DNA from: Corallococcus caeni
Lineage (GTDB): Bacteria; Myxococcota; Myxococcia; Myxococcales; Myxococcaceae
DNA length: 64,000 nt
Assembly (NCBI RefSeq): GCF_036245865.1
Contig: NZ_BTTW01000001.1
Span: 1,426,001-1,490,000, forward strand
Direction of reading: 5' to 3'
The notes beneath the pieces were generated by a model, which saw only the letters and a program-made list of their open reading frames with translations, did no database searches and was not told the origin of the DNA. This document shows, piece after piece, positions 16,174 through 24,658 of the stretch (position 1 is its first letter; every line of letters begins with the position of its first letter). Both the position numbers and the translations under genes were made by a program.

Positions 16174-16989
16174 CTAGTTCCATTCGCATTCGAAGCGGCT
16201 GCCTTCGAAGTTCCACTTGTAGGCAAGCACCGCGTCGCGGCGGTAGCCGGCCGTCAGCCGGCAGAGGCTCTGCAGCGAGGCGCGCGGATAGTCGAAGGTG
16301 TACGTCTGCGCCTTCGCGCGCTCCTGCGGGGTGAGCTGCGAGGGGTGCGTGAGCGTGGGGCTGGCGCTGGCGGCCACCATCACGCGGTGCGCGCCGTAGG
16401 TCTTGAGCGGGACGTGGCCCGCCAGCTGGATGCGGCGCACCGTGCGCGCCACCATGATGTCGCTGCGGTCCACCATCGTCTCGTGGCTGTTGCGGCGCTG
16501 CAGCAGCTCCGGGAGGTTCGCGGAGAACACGCGGGTGATGTCCCCGTCGTCCACGAAGAAGTAGAGGAAGGCCTCGCGCGCGGTGCGGCTCTCGCCGGTG
16601 AAGTCCAGCGTCACCAGGATGTCCAGCTGCCGGTTGGGCGCCAGGCCATGGCGCGACACCGCCGCCAGCACCGTCTTGTCCACGCCCGCCTTCTTCAGGC
16701 GGATGAGGCCGTCCGCGCTCGCGTCGCAGGCGCAGCGGCGCTCTTCAATCATCTTCACCAGCTGCGCGGGCTCGAAGCCGGCCTGCGACAGCTTGGTCAG
16801 CTCCTCGTCGGTGAGCGGGAGCTGGTCCGACCGCTCATAGATGCGCGGCAGCTGGTTCGGGTCCCACTGGATGATGTTGTAGGTCTGCACGTCCCCGGAC
16901 GGGAACGGCAGTGACACGGACGGCGCGGCGGCGCGAGGCGCCTGGGCCGTGGTCAACGCGACAGCGGCGGCGAGCAGTTGAGCGATCAT
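16174..16989 (-). CDS. Secreted protein of unknown function
   Basis: 271 residues. A short signal peptide (about 1-16) is followed by a helical region (45-110) resembling small domains of repeated Leu-Ser-Gln-Ala-Gly (LSQAGFEPAQLVKMI, LKKAGVDKTVLAAV), then a beta-rich region to the C-terminus. I do not recognise the family. It lies 14 bases before the LpoB-like gene and 9 bases after the beta-barrel gene, so it belongs to one envelope operon. Confidence 0.65.
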   Translation of the reverse strand: MIAQLLAAAVALTTAQAPRAAAPSVSLPFPSGDVQTYNIIQWDPNQLPRIYERSDQLPLTDEELTKLSQAGFEPAQLVKMIEERRCACDASADGLIRLKKAGVDKTVLAAVSRHGLAPNRQLDILVTLDFTGESRTAREAFLYFFVDDGDITRVFSANLPELLQRRNSHETMVDRSDIMVARTVRRIQLAGHVPLKTYGAHRVMVAASASPTLTHPSQLTPQERAKAQTYTFDYPRASLQSLCRLTAGYRRDAVLAYKWNFEGSRFECEWN

Positions 16990-16998
16990 GGCGTGCGG

Positions 16999-17565
16999 TC
17001 AGAACCGGTATCCGACGTTCATGAACAACCGGTTCGTGACTCCTCCTCCCCCGATGGGGATGTCCGGCGAGTAGTGCAGGCCCATGAGCACGCGGTCGCG
17101 GCGGTCCAGGTAGAGCTCCGCGCCCACCTGCGGCGACAGGGCGAACCGCAGACCCTCGCCCTCCGGGATGACGATGGCGCCCGCCTTGAGGCCGAGCGTG
17201 AAGGACACCGGCCAGCCCCAGCTGCGGAAGGTGGGGCCCACGTTGCCGATGAAGCGCCCACCGTCGAAGACGTAGCCACCGCTGACGTCCAGGCGGTACC
17301 AGTCATCGCCCCAGAGGGACACGGTGGCGCCCACGAACAGCGGCGGGCCCTCCGGCGCGCCCGGGGGGTTCTCCCCGGAGTTGATGGCCGCGCCCCAGTC
17401 GAACTGGAGCGACACGCCCCGGCGGTTCTCGCCGTAGTAGCCCCCCGTACCGTACTCCGACTCCTCGGGCCCGTCGGTGCGGCCCCGCTCCTGGGCGCTC
17501 GCGGTGAGCGGCGCGGCGACGGCCAGGAGCGCCAGGGCTCCGCACAAGGTGACAGGACGCTTCAT
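16999..17565 (-). CDS. Outer-membrane beta-barrel protein
   Basis: 188 residues. A clean signal peptide (1-24, ending ASAQ) is followed by alternating hydrophobic strands separated by Gly/Asp turns (LQFDWGAA, RLDVSGGYVF, ELYLDRRDRVLMGLHY). The C-terminus ends NVGYRF, the terminal aromatic residue expected for insertion by the BAM machinery. It is probably a small 8-strand barrel. It is the first gene of the envelope operon. The ATG at 17565 is chosen at the signal-peptide start; longer in-frame starts lack signal character. Confidence 0.78.
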   Translation of the reverse strand: MKRPVTLCGALALLAVAAPLTASAQERGRTDGPEESEYGTGGYYGENRRGVSLQFDWGAAINSGENPPGAPEGPPLFVGATVSLWGDDWYRLDVSGGYVFDGGRFIGNVGPTFRSWGWPVSFTLGLKAGAIVIPEGEGLRFALSPQVGAELYLDRRDRVLMGLHYSPDIPIGGGGVTNRLFMNVGYRF

Positions 17566-17687
17566 CTGATTGGACTCCCCAGCGTGGGTGCGACTGCTCT
17601 TACGCGCGTCATACGTCGCGACGGGCGCCATATTCATCGTGCGGCGAGCGTCCGTGCAAGCGGCTGTTCTGCCTGCGCCCGTCCCCT

Positions 17688-19325
17688 TCAGGCCCGCGGC
17701 TCCGGGGCGCCCTGGGCGGCGTCCTGGCCGTCCTTGGAGGGCGGGGGCACGGCGGCGCGGGACTCGCTGCGCACCGTGGGCAGCCACTGGGGCCGGGCGC
17801 GGATGAAGAGCACCAGCCGCTCACGCACCAGGAAGCGCAGGTCCCCCAGCTTGCCGGAGTCCGCCGCGCTCACCAGCGCCCGCAGGGTGAGCGTCTTGTC
17901 CATCACGTCGAAGACGACCAGCGTCTTCACCCGGCCGTCCCACAGGTGCTTGCCCTCGTTGGTGAGGATGCGGTCCAGCTCCGCGCGCAGCGCGTCGATG
18001 TCCGCCATGTAGTCCACCTGGAGGATGACCGTGCCCATCATCTCCGGAGAGCCCTTGCTCCAGTTCTGGAACGGCTTGTCCAGGAACTGCTGGATGGGGA
18101 TGACCATGCGCCGCTGGTCCCAGATGCGCAGCACGACATAGGTGAGGGTGATCTCCTCCACCGTGCCGAACTCACCCTCCACCAGCACGTTGTCGCCGAT
18201 GCTGACGGGCTGGGTGATGGACAGCTGGATGCCGGCGAGCAGCGTCGCGAGCGACTTCTGCGCGGCGAGACCGACGGCGAGGCCGGCGATGCCGGCGGAG
18301 GCGAGCAGCGACACGCCGACGTTGCGGACCACCTCGAACTGCATGAGCAGCAGCGCGGCGGCGATGACGTAGGTGGCGACCTCGAACACCGCGCGCAGCA
18401 CGGCCAGCTGCGTGCGCAGCGAGCGGGCGCGGGGGTGGCCCCCCGTCTCGGAGGTGACGCGGCTCTGGACGTAGGCCTCCGACACGCGGAGGAAGCGCAG
18501 GATGAACCACGCCACCGCGATGATGGTGAGCGAGTAGCTCACCCGGTCGCTCAGGAGCTTCAGCTTGGGAGGCAGGAGCAGGAACGAGGTGCCCAGCGCC
18601 AGCAGGATGGCGAAGAAGGGCAGCCGCAGGGGGCCCCGGCCCGCGTTGACGACCTGGTCGTCCCAGGAGATGCGCGTCCAGCGCGCCACCCGCAGCGCGG
18701 CGGCCAGCAGCACCTTCTCCAGGACGTAGGAGAGCAGCCACGCGCCCAGCAGCGTCACCGCGAGCCCCAGCCACTGCCACAGCTCCAGCCCCAGCACCGT
18801 GCGGTCGAAGAAGACGGACGGGAGCGTCTCCGTCAGCAGCGGGCCGTACTCCTCGAAGAGCGGGTCCACCATCTTCACGGTGGGCTCCGACACCACCCAG
18901 ACGAACGTGCCGTCCACGGAGAGGCGCTGCAGCCGGATGGGGATGGTGTCGCCCTTGAGCGGGATGCCCCCCAGCGACACGAAGCGCGAGCTGGCGGAAT
19001 CGCCTTCCGGCGCCTTCGGCAGCACGGACGTGTCCACCGACAGCTCACGGTCCAGGACGAACTTCAGCTTGCGCGCCAGCTGGGCGCCCTGCGCGGGCTG
19101 CTCGGAGGCCGGGAGGTGGTCCAGGTAGAGGTAGTGGGCCGCACGGCGGTAGTCCCCGCGATGCACCGCGTCCAGGAAGCCCTGCGCGGTGGCGCGCGGC
19201 GACGTGCGGTCGAGGTCCTGGGGGACCTCCCCCAGTCCCCCATTGAGAGCGAGGGCGGGGACGCTACCGAGGACGCACCCCAGGAGAAGGAGGGCCACCA
19301 GGACCCGGGAGGCATGGCGCTTCAT
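17688..19325 (-). CDS. MscS-family mechanosensitive channel with periplasmic domain
   Basis: 545 residues. A signal peptide (about 1-26) precedes an extracytoplasmic domain (about 27-170) and several membrane helices (about 175-340). The pore helix reads SLLASAGIAGLAVGLAAQ, and the MscS beta domain contains IGDNVLVEGEFGTVEEI, followed by the alpha/beta C-terminal vestibule. It releases solutes on hypo-osmotic shock. The ATG at 19325 has GGAGG five bases upstream and is preferred to the ATG at 19337, whose ribosome site is too close. Confidence 0.92.
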   Translation of the reverse strand: MKRHASRVLVALLLLGCVLGSVPALALNGGLGEVPQDLDRTSPRATAQGFLDAVHRGDYRRAAHYLYLDHLPASEQPAQGAQLARKLKFVLDRELSVDTSVLPKAPEGDSASSRFVSLGGIPLKGDTIPIRLQRLSVDGTFVWVVSEPTVKMVDPLFEEYGPLLTETLPSVFFDRTVLGLELWQWLGLAVTLLGAWLLSYVLEKVLLAAALRVARWTRISWDDQVVNAGRGPLRLPFFAILLALGTSFLLLPPKLKLLSDRVSYSLTIIAVAWFILRFLRVSEAYVQSRVTSETGGHPRARSLRTQLAVLRAVFEVATYVIAAALLLMQFEVVRNVGVSLLASAGIAGLAVGLAAQKSLATLLAGIQLSITQPVSIGDNVLVEGEFGTVEEITLTYVVLRIWDQRRMVIPIQQFLDKPFQNWSKGSPEMMGTVILQVDYMADIDALRAELDRILTNEGKHLWDGRVKTLVVFDVMDKTLTLRALVSAADSGKLGDLRFLVRERLVLFIRARPQWLPTVRSESRAAVPPPSKDGQDAAQGAPEPRA

Positions 19326-19506
19326 GGGCGCCTCCATACTCCGTGTGCGGTCGGTTGTCCGGGAAAGACGGTGGGTGCTTCCGCGCCCGCCCGGCGGCCA
19401 GGAAGCCCGGGGTCGAGAACAGAAAACCCCTGTCGGAACGCGACACGGGAAAGCATTGGTGCGCCGCTGGGTGGTGGGCTAGAACCGACCCCCAAGGAAG
19501 GTCGCC

Positions 19507-19893
19507 GTGTCCGAAGAGAAGCGAAGAATCCTCCTCATTGACGACAGCGAGATCACCCTCGCCATGGAGAAGGCCGTCCTGGAGGCGCGGGGCTATGAGG
19601 TCGTGGCCACCTCCACGCTCATGGAGTTTGAGAAAACGCTTCAGAGCTGGCGGCCGGACCTCATCCTCACGGACATCCACATGCCCGAGGCGAAGGGCAC
19701 GGACATCTGCCGCACGCTGAAGAACGAGTACAACACGCAGGACATCCCCATCGTGTTGTTCTCCAGCCTGCCGGACGACGAGCTGTCGAAGCTCGCCGAG
19801 CAGGTGGGCGCGGACGGCTCGCTCTCCAAGGTGAACGGCCTGGAGGCGATGGGCGAGAAGATCGACGAACTGGTGCAGAGCATCCTCTGGTGA
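19507..19893 (+). CDS. Stand-alone response-regulator receiver
   Basis: 128 residues, a receiver domain only. The acidic pair (LIDDS), phosphoacceptor Asp (LTDIHMPE), the switch Ser (LFSSLPDDE) and conserved Lys (LSKVNG) are all present, so it should be phosphorylatable. There is no output domain, as in many myxobacterial single-domain regulators. GTG start at 19507 with AAGGAAGG in front. Its stop overlaps the start of the multihaem gene by one base, an unusual pairing. Confidence 0.92.
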   Translation: MSEEKRRILLIDDSEITLAMEKAVLEARGYEVVATSTLMEFEKTLQSWRPDLILTDIHMPEAKGTDICRTLKNEYNTQDIPIVLFSSLPDDELSKLAEQVGADGSLSKVNGLEAMGEKIDELVQSILW

Positions 19894-21470
19894 TGGCGAT
19901 GCGCGCGGCCGTCCTCGCGGTGCTCGTGAGCGCGCTCCTCGCTGGATGCAGACGCCAGGAAGCGCGCCCTCCCGAGGGCAGCGGCTCCGGGCAGCAGGCC
20001 CCCTCCGCCACCGCGACCGCCGCGCCGCCGGGCGCGGTGCTGTTCATCTCCGCGGACACGCGTGGCTACCTGGGCCCCTGCGGCTGCAGCGAGAACATGC
20101 GCGGCGGCATTGGCCGGGCGGCGTTCCAGGTGCAGCAGGCGCGCAAGGGCGGCCAGCCGGTGCTCTACATCGACGGGGGCAACAGCCTCTTCGGGGAGAC
20201 GCACCTCAAGGACGAGCAGGTGCCGCAGGAGGAGCTCAAGGCGAAGGCGCTCGCGGACGCGTTCCGCACCATGGGCCTCGCGGTGCGCGCCACGGGCGAA
20301 CTGGACGACACGCGCGGCGCGGCGTTCCGCCAGGGGCTGGGGCTGCCGGAGGTGCCGTCCGGTGGCGTGAAGGTGCTGGACGCGGGGGCTCGCAAGGTGG
20401 GCGTCGTCGCGGCGGCTTCCGGTGAAGCGCTGGTGAAGGCGAGCCAGCAGGCGCGCGAGCAGGGCGCGGACTTCGTGGTGGGCCTGTTGGACCAGCCGCT
20501 GGAGGCCGCGCAGGCCGCCGCCGCGCTGCCGGGGCTGGCCGCGAACCTGGTGGTGGCCACGCACAGCGCCGGGGAGTTCTCCGCGGAGGAGAACCGGCTG
20601 GTGCGCTCCGACGTGCCGGTGGTGGCGATGCAGAGCAAGGGGCGCTCGCTGCTGCGCGTGGACCTGACGTACGCGCCGGCGAAGGGGCCCTTCACGCTCC
20701 AGCGCTCGCAGGGGGACGTGGAGCGCGAGGTGACGGCGCTGGAGCAGCGCATGGCGCTCCTGGACAAGGAGATTTCCCGGCCCGGCATCGACCCGAAGCT
20801 GAAGGCGCTGAAGCAGGGCAAGCGCGACGAACTGTCCGCGCGCAAGCAGGGCCTGCTCACCGCGCCGCCCGCGCCCGCCGACGACGTCAACGGCTTCGCG
20901 ACGCGCTTCCTGCCGCTGGAGTCGAACCTGCCCACCGCGCCGGACACGCAGGCGCTGGTGAAGGCGTACGACGCGAACGTGGGACAGCTGAACCTCGAGT
21001 GGGCGAAGGCGCACGGCCAGGACTGCCCGTTGCCGGAGAAGGGCAAGGCGGGCTTCGTCGGCAGCGCGGTGTGCGCGGACTGCCACCCGGACGCGACCGC
21101 GGTGTGGGAGGGCACGAAGCACCACCACGCGTCGGAGACGCTGGAGGAAGTGGGCAAGCAGCACCACCTCAACTGCGTGGGCTGTCACGTCACCGGCTGG
21201 CAGAAGCCCGGCGGCGTGTGCCGGCTGGACAAGGTGGCGGGCCGCGAGGACGTGGGCTGCGAGAGCTGCCACGGCCCCGGCTCCAAGCACGTCGACGCGC
21301 CGAGCCCGGCCACCATCGTGGGCAAGCCGGGGCAGGCCGTGTGCGTCACCTGCCACAACGCGGAGAACTCCCCGCACTTCGACTTCGCCACCTACCTGCC
21401 TCGCATCCTCGGTCCCGGCCATGGCGGAACGGGGAAGAGCGGGCAGGCAGGAGAGCCCCCGGCGAAATAG
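19893..21470 (+). CDS. Multihaem c-type cytochrome lipoprotein with metallophosphatase-like domain
   Basis: 525 residues. The signal ends in a lipobox (LVSALLAGC). The N-terminal half resembles the 5'-nucleotidase/metallophosphatase fold, but the usual Asp-X-His is replaced by SADTRGYLGPCGC, followed by a typical GGIGR segment. The C-terminal part (about 380-510) carries four CXXCH haem sites (CADCH, CVGCH, CESCH, CVTCH) like cytochrome c-554. It is probably an envelope electron-transfer protein. The substrate is unknown and phosphatase activity is doubtful. Confidence 0.8.
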   Translation: MAMRAAVLAVLVSALLAGCRRQEARPPEGSGSGQQAPSATATAAPPGAVLFISADTRGYLGPCGCSENMRGGIGRAAFQVQQARKGGQPVLYIDGGNSLFGETHLKDEQVPQEELKAKALADAFRTMGLAVRATGELDDTRGAAFRQGLGLPEVPSGGVKVLDAGARKVGVVAAASGEALVKASQQAREQGADFVVGLLDQPLEAAQAAAALPGLAANLVVATHSAGEFSAEENRLVRSDVPVVAMQSKGRSLLRVDLTYAPAKGPFTLQRSQGDVEREVTALEQRMALLDKEISRPGIDPKLKALKQGKRDELSARKQGLLTAPPAPADDVNGFATRFLPLESNLPTAPDTQALVKAYDANVGQLNLEWAKAHGQDCPLPEKGKAGFVGSAVCADCHPDATAVWEGTKHHHASETLEEVGKQHHLNCVGCHVTGWQKPGGVCRLDKVAGREDVGCESCHGPGSKHVDAPSPATIVGKPGQAVCVTCHNAENSPHFDFATYLPRILGPGHGGTGKSGQAGEPPAK

Positions 21471-21525
21471 GGTCGCCTGCTCCTACTTGGGGTCCTTCCC
21501 GGGGGCATACCGCGCGACTTGTTGT

Positions 21526-21553
21526 TTGACTGTCAAGAAAGCTGGCGAATACT
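21526..21553 (+). promoter_or_regulatory. Candidate housekeeping promoter of the transglycosylase gene
   Basis: TTGACT (21526-21531), a 16-base spacer and AATACT (21548-21553) lie in an unusually AT-rich patch, about 40 bases before the ATG at 21596. Match to consensus is 5/6 and 4/6. Confidence 0.45.
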
Positions 21554-21595
21554 GCGGCCTTCGCCTGCTTCTGGGCGACCTCGCCTGGCGTTCCC

Positions 21596-23545
21596 ATGCC
21601 GCTCTCTCTGCTCCTGCTAGCCCTGGCCTCGGTTCCCTCCTCGCAGGGCGTGGCGCCGTCACCGGTGTCGCCGCCCGGCGTGCATGCGGTTCCTCCCAAG
21701 GAAGCCGCCCTGCTGACGGCGAACGGCAGCCGGGCGACGCCTCCGGTTCCCATGGAGGAAGGCGAGGAGACGGAAGAGGTGGAGTCCGAGTCCGCCGAGC
21801 TGGAGGAGCTGCGCGCGCTGGAGGGCGCGACGCTGGACCCGGAGGCGAAGCCGAACGCGGAGATGATGCAGTCGCTGCGGCGGCTGGGCCTGACGAACCC
21901 GCTGCGGCTGCGAATGCTGGACGCGCTGGAGGAGCCCACCTTCCGCGAGGACGACACGGCCCCGCCGCTGGCGCGCATCACCGACCTGGCGAACTTCGAT
22001 ATTTCGCAGGTGAAGGACCGCTACGACATCCCGGTGGACATGCAGCCGCGGGTGGCCGAGTACATCCAGTTCTTCCAGGGCCCCGGCCGCAAGTGGTTCC
22101 GCAAGTGGATGGCGCGCTCCACGCGCTACCTGCCGGTGATGCAGCCCATCCTGGAGGCGAAGGGCCTGCCCCGGGACACGGTGTACCTGGCGATGATTGA
22201 GAGCGGCTTCTCCGCGAACGCGTACTCGTGGGCGCACGCGGCCGGGCCGTGGCAGTTCATCTCCAGCACGGGCAAGCAGTACGGCCTCAAGCAGGACTTC
22301 TGGGTGGACGAGCGGCGCGACCCCATCAAGGCCACGCACGCGGCGGCGGCGTACCTGAAGGACCTCTACGGCGAGCTGGGCCACTGGTACCTGGCGTGGG
22401 CGGGCTACAACACGGGCTCGTACCGGGTGCGCAAGATGGTGGAGCGCTACGGGACGAACGACTTCTGGGTGCTGGCGGAGGAGCGCGGGCTGGCGAAGGA
22501 GACGAAGCACTACGTGCCCAAGCTCATCGCCGCGGCGCTGGTGGCGAAGAACCCCACCGCGTTCGGCTTCTCCGAGGAGGAGTTCCAGTACGAGTCCACG
22601 CTCGAGTACGACGAGGTGAAGCTCACGGACGCCACGGACCTGGACGTGGTGGCGCGCGCGGCCGGGGTGAGCGTGACGGACGTGCAGGAGCTGAACCCGG
22701 AGCTCAAGCGCTGGTGCACGCCCCCGGCGACGGCCGCGAAGCCCTACGTGCTGAAGCTGCCGCGCGGCACGACGACGCTGTTCGCGGAGAACCTCCAGAA
22801 GCTGTCGCCCGCGGAGCGGCTGACGTTCCGGGTGCACACCGTGAAGCGCGGCGACACGCTGTCGCAGATCGCCCAGAAGTACGGCACGGCGCCGGAGGCC
22901 ATCCTCCAGATGAACCGGATGAAGAGCGCGCGGGTGCTGAAGGTGCGCGCGGAGCTGGTGATTCCGGTGCCGGCCAACGGCCGGGGTGGCAGTGGTGACG
23001 CGGGCGGCGCCATCGCGACGAAGGTGGCGCAGGCGCGGCGCAGCGGCATGGTGGCGACGCGGCCGGAGGACGAGGTCCCCGCCGGCACGCCCCGTGGGCC
23101 CGTGGCCGCCGGTCCGGTGAAGACGGAGAAGGTGGATGGCAAGACGCGCATCACCTACGGCGTGCAGGAGGGCGACAGCCTGTGGCTCATCGCCAACCGC
23201 TTCCAGGTGTCGGTGGACGACCTGAAGAAGTGGAACAACCTGCCCAAGCGCAACCGCACGCTGTCGCTGGGCACGCTGCTCGCGGTGTGGCCGCCGGACG
23301 CCAAGGGCGCGGCGCCCGCGAAGGTGGAGGAGCGCGGCGGCACCATCGTGGTGGCGAACGCCGTCGCGGGCCAGGCGCCCGTGGGCCCCAAGGGCGCCAG
23401 GGTGCACACGCTGGCCGAGGGCGAGACGCTCTGGTCGGTGTCGCAGCGCTACAACGTGTCCGTCGAGGACATCATGAAGTGGAACCACATCAAGGACCAC
23501 CGCACGGTCCCCACCGGCAAGCTGCTGTCGCTGAGCGCGCCGTGA
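21596..23545 (+). CDS. mltD: MltD-like lytic murein transglycosylase with three LysM domains
   Basis: 649 residues. A signal peptide (about 1-19) and an acidic linker precede a transglycosylase domain at about 170-350. The catalytic Glu is in YLAMIESGFSANAYS, followed by AAGPWQFISSTGKQYGL and AWAGYNTG. An MltD-type linker leads to three LysM modules (about 410-460, 520-568, 600-648) that bind peptidoglycan. The enzyme cleaves the glycan strand to 1,6-anhydro products in the periplasm. Three LysM modules is at the high end for MltD proteins. The start is the first ATG after the promoter, with a weak ribosome site. Confidence 0.93.
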   Translation: MPLSLLLLALASVPSSQGVAPSPVSPPGVHAVPPKEAALLTANGSRATPPVPMEEGEETEEVESESAELEELRALEGATLDPEAKPNAEMMQSLRRLGLTNPLRLRMLDALEEPTFREDDTAPPLARITDLANFDISQVKDRYDIPVDMQPRVAEYIQFFQGPGRKWFRKWMARSTRYLPVMQPILEAKGLPRDTVYLAMIESGFSANAYSWAHAAGPWQFISSTGKQYGLKQDFWVDERRDPIKATHAAAAYLKDLYGELGHWYLAWAGYNTGSYRVRKMVERYGTNDFWVLAEERGLAKETKHYVPKLIAAALVAKNPTAFGFSEEEFQYESTLEYDEVKLTDATDLDVVARAAGVSVTDVQELNPELKRWCTPPATAAKPYVLKLPRGTTTLFAENLQKLSPAERLTFRVHTVKRGDTLSQIAQKYGTAPEAILQMNRMKSARVLKVRAELVIPVPANGRGGSGDAGGAIATKVAQARRSGMVATRPEDEVPAGTPRGPVAAGPVKTEKVDGKTRITYGVQEGDSLWLIANRFQVSVDDLKKWNNLPKRNRTLSLGTLLAVWPPDAKGAAPAKVEERGGTIVVANAVAGQAPVGPKGARVHTLAEGETLWSVSQRYNVSVEDIMKWNHIKDHRTVPTGKLLSLSAP

Positions 23546-23586
23546 CGGTGTGATGCGGCGGCCGGGACCTTGCAGTCCCCGGCGCC

Positions 23587-24654
23587 ATGCTCGCATCCGC
23601 ACTGCTTCGAGATTCTTCGCTTCTTCTCCGTGAACCGACCGACACGCGCGAGCCCGCGCCTGTCCTGGCCGTCCTGCCCCGTGGAGTCGAACGTCCGGGG
23701 GACAGGACGGTCTCCGGGGGCAACTCGCTCACGCGCTTCAGCGGGCCTGCTCCGACCGTCAGCCCGGCGCCGCGGGGGCTGTCCCTCGCGTCCCCGTCGG
23801 ACGGGGTGTCCGCCTCCGTGGAGCGCGCACGCGACAGCGTGACAGGGGCCATGACCGCACCGGCGGATGCGGCACGCGCGGTCACTCCGTCAGCGCCCCC
23901 GCTGGAGCATCCGCGCTTCACCGGTTCGCAGCAGCTCGCGGACGTGAGGTCCGGCGCGGCGGTGCTGGGCGTGGGCTCACGTGGGGACGGGCTCGTCGCG
24001 GTGCAGGGCGCGCTGCTGGACATGGGGTTCGCGCTGGATGGCGGCGCGGACGGACGCTACGGCCCGGACACGGCCCGCGCGCTCCGCAACTTCCAGGTGC
24101 ATGCGGGCCTGCGCTCCAGCGGCGTGCTGGATGCCGCCACGCTGCGGGCCCTGGAGGCGCTGGCCCCCGCGCCGGGCTCACGGGGACAGTCGCGCGCCCT
24201 GCCCTCCCCGTTCTACGCGGGCCAGCCGGTGCGCGTGGTCATCGCCCTGCGCGAGCACCGCACGTTCCTCTTCGACCCGCTGGGCCAGCTCGTCGACATC
24301 TTCCCCAACGCCGTGGGCACCGCCGCCACGCCCACGCACCCGGGCCTCAAGGTCGTCAGGGCGAAGCTGGATCAGGTGGCCACGGAGGACGCGGGCGCAC
24401 GGCTGTGGAACGACCGGCACGTGTTCGGAGCGCGGCTGCTGGACCTCTCCTGGGCGGATGGCCACCGCAGCGGCGAGGAGCTGCACGGCACCAGCGCCCC
24501 CGCCCTGCTCGGGGGCGACGTGTCCCACGGCTGCATCCGTCACGCGAACGAGGACATCCTCGTGCTGCATGACGCGCTCGCCGTGGGCGACCGCATCGCG
24601 GTGGTGGAGACGCTCCAGGACCCGCACCTGGGCATCCCCGTCACCGTGGGCTGA
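23587..24654 (+). CDS. L,D-transpeptidase with peptidoglycan-binding domain
   Basis: 355 residues. A Pro/Ala-rich N-terminal half (1-115) precedes a peptidoglycan-binding domain at about 138-196 (AVQGALLDMGFALDGGADGRYG). A YkuD catalytic domain at about 215-350 contains HGTSAP and SHGCIRHAN with the active-site Cys. It forms L,D-crosslinks in peptidoglycan or attaches proteins to it. No obvious signal peptide follows the ATG at 23587, so export may use another route or the true start may differ. It ends 4 bases from a convergent gene. Confidence 0.88.
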   Translation: MLASALLRDSSLLLREPTDTREPAPVLAVLPRGVERPGDRTVSGGNSLTRFSGPAPTVSPAPRGLSLASPSDGVSASVERARDSVTGAMTAPADAARAVTPSAPPLEHPRFTGSQQLADVRSGAAVLGVGSRGDGLVAVQGALLDMGFALDGGADGRYGPDTARALRNFQVHAGLRSSGVLDAATLRALEALAPAPGSRGQSRALPSPFYAGQPVRVVIALREHRTFLFDPLGQLVDIFPNAVGTAATPTHPGLKVVRAKLDQVATEDAGARLWNDRHVFGARLLDLSWADGHRSGEELHGTSAPALLGGDVSHGCIRHANEDILVLHDALAVGDRIAVVETLQDPHLGIPVTVG

Positions 24655-24658
24655 AGCT

